From Sedimentisphaerales bacterium (GTDB lineage: Bacteria; Planctomycetota; Phycisphaerae; Sedimentisphaerales; Anaerobacaceae), in contig JAFGTU010000053.1 of assembly GCA_016933985.1 (NCBI GenBank), forward strand, positions 1 to 6,714: 6,714 nucleotides of DNA, given 5' to 3'. Every line of letters starts with the position of its first letter. Position 1 is the first letter of the stretch. The translations under genes and the position numbers were made by a program. Shown here piece after piece: positions 1 to 5,838 of this stretch. The notes beneath the pieces were generated by a model. That model worked only from the letters and a program-made list of their open reading frames with translations, had not been told where the DNA came from and did not search any database.

Positions 1-564
1 ATTCTCGTTCGTATGCAGTCGCTGGCTGAGCAGGCTGCCACCGGGTCGTATTCCTCCGCCCAGAGGACTATCATGCACAATGAGTTCGATGAGATGCGCC
101 TGGAGATCGACCGTATCGCCGGGGCGACTAAGTTCAACGGTATCAAGATGCTCGACAATACGGATACGGTCTCGATCCACTTTGGCGAGCTGACCAGCGA
201 CAAGATCGACGTCACCGGCAGTAATATGACCAGCGCCTCGGGCGGCCTTGCCATTACGGGCCTGACCATTGATACCACGGCCAGCGCCAAGGCGGCCTTA
301 GCGTCGCTCGATACCGCTATAGGCACGAAAGACACTGCACGGGCCAAGTTCGGTTACAAGATGAACCGTCTTGAAGGCACCGTCAATGTGCTTAACATTC
401 AGGCTGAGAACCTCCTGACAGCCGAATCCCGTGTTTCCGATGTCGATGTGGCTACCGAAATGGCGGAAATGACCAGGAATCAAGTACTCGCACAGGCGGG
501 CATAGCAATGCTGAGCCAGGCCAATGCAATGCCACAGATGGCGCTGAACCTGCTCGGCAGATAA
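1..564 (+). CDS. Flagellin, C-terminal 187 residues (5' end outside window)
   Basis: Structural subunit of the flagellar filament, exported by the flagellar type III apparatus and polymerised outside the cell. The reading frame is open from base 1, so the gene begins upstream; the first ATG in view (base 13) is internal. Visible parts: the end of the N-terminal D1 helix region (LAEQAATGSYSS, then EIDRIAGATKFNGIKMLD), a short Ser/Thr-rich linker at about 160-285, and the complete C-terminal D1/D0 region (NRLEGTVNVLNIQAENL, ESRVSDVDVATEMAEMTR, ending PQMALNLLGR). The D1 halves are separated by only some 50 residues, so this is a short flagellin without D2/D3 outer domains. Family assignment is near certain. 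The FGYKMNRLE-type C-terminus resembles planctomycete flagellins (from memory). The glycosyltransferase downstream on the same strand may modify it. No gene symbol is given because fliC, flaA and hag cannot be told apart from this fragment. Confidence 0.96.
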   Translation: MLVRMQSLAEQAATGSYSSAQRTIMHNEFDEMRLEIDRIAGATKFNGIKMLDNTDTVSIHFGELTSDKIDVTGSNMTSASGGLAITGLTIDTTASAKAALASLDTAIGTKDTARAKFGYKMNRLEGTVNVLNIQAENLLTAESRVSDVDVATEMAEMTRNQVLAQAGIAMLSQANAMPQMALNLLGR

Positions 565-898
565 GAGCGGCATTTCGACGTGGCACAATCTAAGAGCCGA
601 TCTTAATAACCTCTCGTCGGCCCGAGACCTAGCGAGTCGGTTGTGGGCAAGGAAAGCAAAGCAGGCAATGTCCAGCATTGGTGATGCAGCCTGACGCCGA
701 CCACGGCCGAGGCAGCCGGTCGAAGCCAAAGGGTTATTAGGATATGCTCTAAGGCCGGATCAACGCTGGCAAAGCTGTTCTTGCCCCGGTCTGTTCTATT
801 TCAAAGGCCAAGCGGGCTGAGTATCTTCGCAAAAAAAAGACTGCCGCAAAATCGCCTTCTGTGCCGATGTTGGTGTTGTAGATTGAAAGGCTGATTTC
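565..898. other. Intergenic region between flagellin and glycosyltransferase genes
   Basis: No credible gene was found in these 334 bases. There are three small inverted repeats: TCTCG/CGAGA (612-627, 6-base loop), CAATG/CATTG (666-680), and CGACC/GGTCG with an inner GGC/GCC (698-722). None is followed by a T run, so none is a canonical intrinsic terminator, though the first lies 48 bases after the flagellin stop and could be a weak 3' hairpin. An A8 tract lies at 831-838. A GAAAGG ribosome-binding sequence at 885-890 belongs to the next gene. No convincing sigma-70 or sigma-28 promoter was recognised, so it is open whether the glycosyltransferase is read through from flagellin or has its own promoter. 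Confidence 0.6.
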
Positions 899-2494
899 GT
901 GTTCAGACTTGCAGATGCGCTGACCAGAGCGGGGCGGCTGAGTGAGGCCGAGCAATGCTATAAGAAGATGCTCGATGCAGGCCCAAACGCCGCAGTGTAT
1001 AGCAAATTAGGCTGCCTGTGCCAATACACAGGACGACTGTCAGAAGCCCTTGAGTACTGGCGAAAGGCGGTTCAGGCCGAGCCGGGCAGGCCCGAACTCC
1101 TGGCAAACCATGCCAGGGCTTTGATGGAGACGGGCAGGATGGAAGAGGGTATCGAATTGTTAAAAAAGGCGGTGGAGAAGATGCCCGAAAACCAGCAGGC
1201 TCGCTCGAATCTCCTGCTTCGCCTACATCAAATGCCGCAATTGGATCGGCAGACGCTCTTGGATGAACACAAACGATGGGCCCGGGCTCACGCCTCTGCA
1301 AATCAGGCCAGGACCGATCACTCCAACGAGCCGGAGCCCGAACGAAGAATTCGAATCGGCTACATCTCCCCGGATTTTCGCAGGAATTCCGTGGCGTATT
1401 TCTTCGAGCCGATTCTCGATGGACACGATCGTCAAGACGTGGAGGTCTATGGCTATGGCAATGTGGAATTTACTGACGAAGTTACCGAGCGCCTGATAGA
1501 TAAGTTTGACTGCTATCGAGATGTTCGCAATCTCGACGACCAGGCCGTCGCGGAATTGATCGAGCGCGACCGGATAGATATCTTGGTGGACCTTGCCGGG
1601 CACGTGGGCGACAATCGTCTGCTTGTTATGGCGCGCAAGCCTGCGCCGATTCAGCTTACATATCTGGGCTATCCCGATACCACCGGCCTGACTGCGATAG
1701 ACTATCGTCTGACGGACGTCCTTGCTGACCCGCCCGACTCTGGGGCTCAACGTTTCTACACGGAAGAGCTTGCTTTCCTGCCGGATGGTTTTCTCTGTTA
1801 CAGGCCTCCTGATTTCGCCCCTGTCCTATCGCCTCTCCCCGCTGCCGAGGCCGACCTGCTAACCTTCGGTTCATTCAACAATGGCTGTAAGATCAATCCT
1901 CCGCTAATCAGAATCTGGGCCGATGTGCTTCGGGCTAATCCAGACTCACGTCTTCTACTGAAGCTCAAAGGAGGCGACGATCCGGTTATCGCCAGCAATT
2001 ACTTGGAGCGATTCAGAGATGGGGGTATGAACTGTGACAGAGTGGATATTATCGGCTGGAAGACCCCGGAGGAGCACCTGGCGGCTTATTCACAGGTTGA
2101 TATCGCTCTTGATACATATCCTTACAACGGCACTACGACGACCTGTGAGGCGTTGTGGATGGGTGTGCCCGTCATCTCGCTTGTCGGCGAATGTCACGCC
2201 TCGCGGGTTGGCCTGAGCATATTGACTCGGCTGGGCCTGGAGTTTTTCACCGCCTCGACGCCGCAGGAATATGTCGCCAAAGCGACCGCACTTGCGACAA
2301 ACCTGCCCGCCCTTGCCCGGATTCGACGCACAATGAGGGCGAGAATCGCAGCATCGGGACTCTGCCATGCAAAAGGCTTCGCCAGGCAGATTGAAGCGGC
2401 CTACAGGAGAATGTGGTCCAGATGGTGTCGATTAGGGTCGTCAAGGAGAAGAAAAACCTGTGAAGCCGAGACGATGGCCGAATACCTGAGATAG
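899..2494 (+). CDS. TPR / O-GlcNAc transferase-type (SPINDLY family) glycosyltransferase
   Basis: Predicted soluble cytoplasmic GT41-family enzyme that transfers a sugar, by family precedent GlcNAc from UDP-GlcNAc, to protein Ser/Thr. Residues 1-100 hold about three TPR units (ADALTRAGRLSEAEQCY; LGCLCQYTGRLSEALEYW; HARALMETGRMEEGIELL), the usual acceptor-docking superhelix. The catalytic half spans about 150-505: GYISPDF (154-160), DLAGHVGDNR (231-240), KPAPIQLTYLGYPDTTGL (247-264), FGSFNNGCKINP (323-334, Lys331 matching the UDP-phosphate-contacting Lys of human OGT), and YPYNGTTTTCEALWMGVPV (407-425) followed by HASRVG. Asn163 replaces the His usual after SPDFRR. The start is GTG at 899: an in-frame TGA lies at 884-886 and GAAAGG sits 8 bases upstream. 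The first TPR begins at residue 1, so the repeat array is short for the family. It follows flagellin on the same strand, suggesting flagellin as substrate (inference). The basic tail (RLGSSRRRK) is unexplained. Confidence 0.93.
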   Translation: MFRLADALTRAGRLSEAEQCYKKMLDAGPNAAVYSKLGCLCQYTGRLSEALEYWRKAVQAEPGRPELLANHARALMETGRMEEGIELLKKAVEKMPENQQARSNLLLRLHQMPQLDRQTLLDEHKRWARAHASANQARTDHSNEPEPERRIRIGYISPDFRRNSVAYFFEPILDGHDRQDVEVYGYGNVEFTDEVTERLIDKFDCYRDVRNLDDQAVAELIERDRIDILVDLAGHVGDNRLLVMARKPAPIQLTYLGYPDTTGLTAIDYRLTDVLADPPDSGAQRFYTEELAFLPDGFLCYRPPDFAPVLSPLPAAEADLLTFGSFNNGCKINPPLIRIWADVLRANPDSRLLLKLKGGDDPVIASNYLERFRDGGMNCDRVDIIGWKTPEEHLAAYSQVDIALDTYPYNGTTTTCEALWMGVPVISLVGECHASRVGLSILTRLGLEFFTASTPQEYVAKATALATNLPALARIRRTMRARIAASGLCHAKGFARQIEAAYRRMWSRWCRLGSSRRRKTCEAETMAEYLR

Positions 2495-2500
2495 CCATCG
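2472..2500. terminator. Inverted repeat overlapping the glycosyltransferase stop, between convergent genes
   Basis: CGATGGC (2472-2478) pairs perfectly with GCCATCG (2494-2500) across a 15-base loop. The repeat straddles the TAG stop at 2492-2494, and the convergent Kelch gene ends at 2526, only 31 bases beyond. The location suits a shared transcript 3' end for both strands. There is no T tract on either side and the loop is large, so a canonical Rho-independent terminator is not established. Confidence 0.3.
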
Positions 2501-2525
2501 GCCTCACCGTTGCCCGTAGTTATTC

Positions 2526-4664
2526 TTACTGATGCCACTGGCCCGTAAAGGGCTCGTAGAATCTCCTCCACTCTCGGCTGTACCATACGGGGGCCGAAGG
2601 CAGGCCTTCCTGCCCGAGGGCGTTAACGGCAACGATATGGTAACGCCGGGTATGATCGCCCGCCGTCGAATCTGAGAATGTCGCCCCATCTATCGGATCA
2701 TCGGTCAATCGGGAAATGGTGTCTTTGTCCCACTGTCCGTCCAGCCGATAAACCCGGTACCCCTTCAAATTCTTCTCAGGATTCTCAGCCCACTTCAGCC
2801 GGCATGTTGTCCCGTCCTCCTGTGCGAAGACCCGGCGGGGCGACGATGGGATCGTCAGGAAATAAGGTGAAGGGCCGTTTGCCACGCCCAGTGCATTTAC
2901 TGCGCGGATGCGATACGCAATGACAGCAAGACGGTATGCCCTGCCGCTGTGGTCCAGGTGTTCATCATACAGACGATGCTCCTGCAAAGCGGGGCCTTGA
3001 ACCGGAGCCGGCTTGCTGAGATCGACGCTGTCCTTGAATGACGGCTCCTTCAGAAGGTTGGGCGTAATCCGCTTAAAAGGCCCAATTCGCCTGATCGCGC
3101 CGATAGCAGGGTCGCCCAGGGGGGCGACTTTGGACTTGAGCCGCTTCAACTGGTCCTCCGTCCAGACCTCGACATCGGCCCGCTCGATATAGTACCCGGC
3201 GATATCGCTTTCCTCGGGCGCAATCCACGACAGTAGCACTTCGCTCTCAGAGAGTACAGAGACCACCGCATCCTCGACAATACGCGGCTGAGTGCGGACT
3301 TTTATGCTCGGTTCACTCAAACGCCCCTCATTGGTTGCACGAACGCAGTAATAATAGACCTTGCCGGTAGCCAAACCCGCATCCTCGTATCGGCTCCGCT
3401 CGACATCGACCGAACCAATCTTCTGGTAATTCACGGTCCAAGGCTGCTCGCCGCTGCCGCGATAGACCTCATAGCCGGTTATCCCGGAAGACTTGCTTGG
3501 CTTCCAGGTCAGGACAGCCGAATTCTCCATCGTCATTACACAAAGGCCTTCCGGCGGAGTCAATGTCTCTGATTGGGTCTTGGGATGGTCGAAGCAGTAC
3601 GTCCATATCTGCTGCTCGGGCGGGCCCGGATCGGAGCGAGTGCGGTTCTCTAAGATGGTCAGACCCAGCTCCGGCGCAAACGCCAGGACGCGTGCTCGAT
3701 TACCGGTGGGGTCGGGCTCCAGCAGCGGATTCATCCTGGTCCATGTGTTCTTGCCTGTATCGTAGGTCCAGGTTTCCAAACGGTGTTTTGCGTTTTCATC
3801 TTCTCCCGTGCTGATCTTCACAATAGCCACGACCACATTGTTCAGCGAGTCGAATGCAAGCACCGCGTCGTTCTTGTCGGTCGGCGGGGATGCAGCCGGT
3901 TTGAGGTCTCGCCATTCGTTTCTGCTCAGATCGTAGCCCCAGGTCCGTGGGTCGTCGATGAACTGAGCGCCGAACATAATGTGCAACTTATGCGCAGAAT
4001 CATATACCATATTGCCGCTGCTGCGAAATGGGGGCTCGTCTGCGGGATTCATACGTGTCCACGTATTGGTATGCGGGTCATAGACTACGGTGCCTTCCTG
4101 ACTGCCCTCTCCGCCGAAGACGACAATGACCTGTGCATCGCTGTCCCAGGATGCACAACGCAGGCCCGATACGTGAGGGGCCGGCACCGGCCTCAGCTCG
4201 CGCCATCGATTATCGTCAAGGTCATATACCCATATCGTGGAATTATTCAGGTATATCTCGCGGAACCACTGCCAGCCGTGGTTGCCGCTGAACGCCGGAA
4301 ACCGCACATATCGGCTATGAATCGGATCGTAAACGTTCTGCTGAGCGCAGCAGACCCCCGGCGGCGATATGTCCGGTTCTTTCAGTGTCCACTTAGCTGT
4401 GAGCGGATCGAAAGTCCATATCTCGGAATACTGGGCGCCGCCGCCGCCTTGATTATGGCCCCCGTAGCGAATGAACAATTTGTGCTGGTTGTCCCAGGCG
4501 CACGCCCCTTCGTAGCCGAGTCGCGGACACGGCGGCGTCTCGCCAAGAGGGCTTCGTTTCACCCATGTATTCGGCGGTTGTTCAAGGTCCGCTCCTGCAA
4601 AAGGCCCGCCCGGAGCAAAAATCGTAAGACTGAAAATGAAAAGATGTGCTGTTCGGCTATTCAT
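2526..4664 (-). CDS. Secreted Kelch-propeller protein with three fibronectin type III domains
   Basis: Exported protein of 712 residues, function unknown; the domains suggest binding to carbohydrate or protein outside the cell rather than catalysis. ATG at 4664 is preferred over an in-frame start at 4712: it has a strong GGGAGG ribosome-binding site 9 bases upstream and opens a signal peptide (MNSRTAH, hydrophobic LFIFSLTIFA, likely cleavage after AGA at 23-25). Residues about 30-360 form a Kelch-like beta-propeller, with the blade motif [YF]D-x5-W recurring at 85, 147, 195, 244 and 301 (FDPLTAKW, YDLDDNRW, YDPHTNTW, YDLSRNEW, YDTGKNTW). FnIII-like domains follow at about 367-460, 461-605 and 608-695, each with a GY-x-[VI]-[YE]-R strand and a YxxxVxAxN-type strand. 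The middle one is long because of two insertions. It ends with a short aromatic tail (WRRFYEPFTGQW) and has no recognised sorting or anchor domain. A 185-base gap separates it from the upstream hydrolase gene. Confidence 0.9.
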   Translation of the reverse strand: MNSRTAHLFIFSLTIFAPGGPFAGADLEQPPNTWVKRSPLGETPPCPRLGYEGACAWDNQHKLFIRYGGHNQGGGGAQYSEIWTFDPLTAKWTLKEPDISPPGVCCAQQNVYDPIHSRYVRFPAFSGNHGWQWFREIYLNNSTIWVYDLDDNRWRELRPVPAPHVSGLRCASWDSDAQVIVVFGGEGSQEGTVVYDPHTNTWTRMNPADEPPFRSSGNMVYDSAHKLHIMFGAQFIDDPRTWGYDLSRNEWRDLKPAASPPTDKNDAVLAFDSLNNVVVAIVKISTGEDENAKHRLETWTYDTGKNTWTRMNPLLEPDPTGNRARVLAFAPELGLTILENRTRSDPGPPEQQIWTYCFDHPKTQSETLTPPEGLCVMTMENSAVLTWKPSKSSGITGYEVYRGSGEQPWTVNYQKIGSVDVERSRYEDAGLATGKVYYYCVRATNEGRLSEPSIKVRTQPRIVEDAVVSVLSESEVLLSWIAPEESDIAGYYIERADVEVWTEDQLKRLKSKVAPLGDPAIGAIRRIGPFKRITPNLLKEPSFKDSVDLSKPAPVQGPALQEHRLYDEHLDHSGRAYRLAVIAYRIRAVNALGVANGPSPYFLTIPSSPRRVFAQEDGTTCRLKWAENPEKNLKGYRVYRLDGQWDKDTISRLTDDPIDGATFSDSTAGDHTRRYHIVAVNALGQEGLPSAPVWYSREWRRFYEPFTGQWHQ

Positions 4665-4766
4665 CGAATATGACCTCCCATTTATGTTAGCACTTTCCAG
4701 CCCGAATACCAACTACCGACAATAGCTCGAAAGAGACAAATAGGCAACACCAAATCATTCTTCCTG

Positions 4767-4806
4767 CGTCATTGCCGGTTCAGCCGAGCTCGGCGTGGCA
4801 ATCTCA
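4767..4806. repeat. Nested palindrome, REP-like intergenic element
   Basis: An outer inverted repeat ATTGCC (4771-4776) / GGCAAT (4797-4802) encloses a perfect 12-base palindrome GCCGAGCTCGGC (4783-4794). The edges, CGTCATTGC on the left and GTGGCAATCTCAT on the right, resemble a dispersed palindromic repeat often met in bacterial intergenic DNA (forms like GTCATTGCGAG...GCGTGGCAATCTC); this resemblance is from memory. It lies in the 185-base gap after the hydrolase stop and before the Kelch gene start. It could also act as an RNA hairpin at the hydrolase 3' end, but no T run follows on the minus strand. Only one copy was noticed here. Confidence 0.5.
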
Positions 4807-4849
4807 TAGTCGCAATGCTTGTGAAACGCGGTACTAAGGGGCCTGGTGT

Positions 4850-5677
4850 TCAGTCTTGCTTTTCGGCCAGAAACCTCACCCACTTTGCCCAGGCGTCATT
4901 GTACAACTCGCGGGCAACCAGAAAGCCGTCGTTGTGATCGCCCAGAATTTCAACAAACTCCTTCGGTTCGTTCGCAGCCTCGTAAAGCTCAACGCCGAAT
5001 TCAAATGGAACAACCTCATCGTTTCGGCTGTGAATGATAAGAACAGGACAGTGAATCTCCTTGATATAATCAAGCGTCCTGTAGCTGAATCGCGCAAACC
5101 GGCGAACCGGCATATAAGGGCAGAACCTCGCAGCAATATCCGCGTATGAAGTGAAGCTGCTCTCGATAACCACTCCTCCCACCCTGACCGTCGCAGCCAA
5201 TTGCGCCGCTACGCTCCCGCCCAAAGACCTGCCGAACACAATTATCCTTTCCTTGCGTATTTTCTTTGTTTGTGCCAGCCAGTTGTATGCCGCGAGGGCA
5301 TCGAGATATGTCCCTTCTTCGCTCGGCGTGCCCTCGCTATTGCCATACCCCCGATAGTCGAAGATGAAACAGCTCAGTCCAAGCTTGTTGAGGATGCTTA
5401 TGCTGTCAAGGCGATGCGTAATATTGCCGCCGTTGCCGTGACAGAACAGCACTGTAAACATCGAATTCCCCGCAGGCACCCACCACCCGTTTAGCGTCAA
5501 ACCATCCTTGCTCTTGAAGGTTATGTCCTCATAATACAGGCCCAGCTCCTCCGGGGAATGAAGAACCTCCCTCACGGGACGATACAGAAGCCTGGACTGC
5601 ACACAGTAAAGGGTCGCAGCCCAGCCCAGATATGCCAGTAGTAACATACCGACGAAGTATGCAAGCTCCGGCCACAC
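4850..5677 (-). CDS. Membrane-anchored alpha/beta hydrolase (Bem46/YqkD/ABHD13-like)
   Basis: Predicted serine hydrolase of 275 residues, probably an esterase, lipase or peptidase; substrate unknown. An N-terminal hydrophobic segment (about 6-26) should anchor it in the membrane, with the catalytic domain following. Family signatures are complete: the HGNGGN oxyanion loop (80-85), DYRGYGNSEG (107-116), nucleophile elbow GRSLGG with Ser151, acid Asp220 in IHSRNDEVVP, and His248 in GDHNDG. Length and single N-terminal anchor fit the COG1073-type hydrolases. The GTG start at 5677 follows an in-frame TGA at 5708-5710. Its ribosome-binding site is weak (GGTGGG-like), and an internal ATG at residue 11 would cut into the anchor and lacks a spaced Shine-Dalgarno, so GTG is preferred. 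It is encoded between the glycerate kinase (161-base gap) and the Kelch gene (185-base gap) on the same strand; no functional link is evident. Confidence 0.93.
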   Translation of the reverse strand: MWPELAYFVGMLLLAYLGWAATLYCVQSRLLYRPVREVLHSPEELGLYYEDITFKSKDGLTLNGWWVPAGNSMFTVLFCHGNGGNITHRLDSISILNKLGLSCFIFDYRGYGNSEGTPSEEGTYLDALAAYNWLAQTKKIRKERIIVFGRSLGGSVAAQLAATVRVGGVVIESSFTSYADIAARFCPYMPVRRFARFSYRTLDYIKEIHCPVLIIHSRNDEVVPFEFGVELYEAANEPKEFVEILGDHNDGFLVARELYNDAWAKWVRFLAEKQD

Positions 5678-5756
5678 AGCTCTATCCCACCAACGCCAAA
5701 TCTCAAATCAAACGTCTCACCCGAATCCGAGGGGAACAAAACCAAGGTTGATCGGC

Positions 5757-5785
5757 ATTCTAAGCCGTTGTCAAAAATAGAACAA
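5757..5785 (-). promoter_or_regulatory. Possible sigma-70-type promoter for the hydrolase gene
   Basis: On the minus strand, TAGAAT (5757-5762; 5 of 6 to TATAAT) is preceded by a 17-base spacer and TTGTTC (5780-5785; 3 of 6 to TTGACA). This would start transcription near 5750, about 70 bases before the GTG at 5677. The -10 sits within a small inverted repeat CGGC-N7-GCCG (5753-5767). The match is modest and could be chance. Confidence 0.22.
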
Positions 5786-5838
5786 GACCTAATCCCCGAG
5801 AGAATCCCAGACAGCAACCTTGCATCCGCCCCGCAGCA

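Noticed and set aside
298..729. 143-codon minus-strand open frame over the flagellin 3' end
   Set aside because: Antisense to highly conserved flagellin C-terminal sequence; the Cys/Arg-rich product resembles nothing known.
863..870. GCCGATGT resembling a flagellar sigma-28 -10 element (GCCGATAA)
   Set aside because: No TAAA-type -35 element at the expected distance; not enough for a promoter call.
867..881. ATG TTG GTG TTG TAG, reading MLVL, like the start of CsrA (often found near flagellin genes)
   Set aside because: It stops after four codons and none of the rest of CsrA follows in any frame; chance match.
749..955. 68-codon minus-strand open frame between flagellin and glycosyltransferase
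   Set aside because: It overlaps the start of the glycosyltransferase, has no domain and no support. The plus-strand frame 753-881 (ending KKKTAAKSPSVPMLVL) was also considered but has no start codon close to its preceding stop and no recognisable family.
1223..1750. 175-codon minus-strand open frame inside the glycosyltransferase gene
   Set aside because: Antisense to conserved GT41 motifs, with no domain; shadow frame.
3783..4673. 296-codon plus-strand open frame antisense to the Kelch gene
   Set aside because: The product has no recognisable domain, while the minus strand has a signal peptide, a strong ribosome-binding site and clear repeats. This is a shadow of the GC-rich coding strand.
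4684..4712. TTGGTA-17-TAACAT promoter-like pair upstream of the Kelch gene (minus strand, with an extended TGC before the -10)
   Set aside because: Spacing is good, but the predicted start near 4677 would fall inside the ribosome-binding site (4674-4679), leaving it cut off. Treated as chance unless a transcript start is shown.
4665..4712. N-terminal extension of the Kelch protein by 16 residues to the ATG at 4712
   Set aside because: The extension would bury the signal peptide behind a polar stretch, and the internal ATG at 4664 has the strong Shine-Dalgarno.
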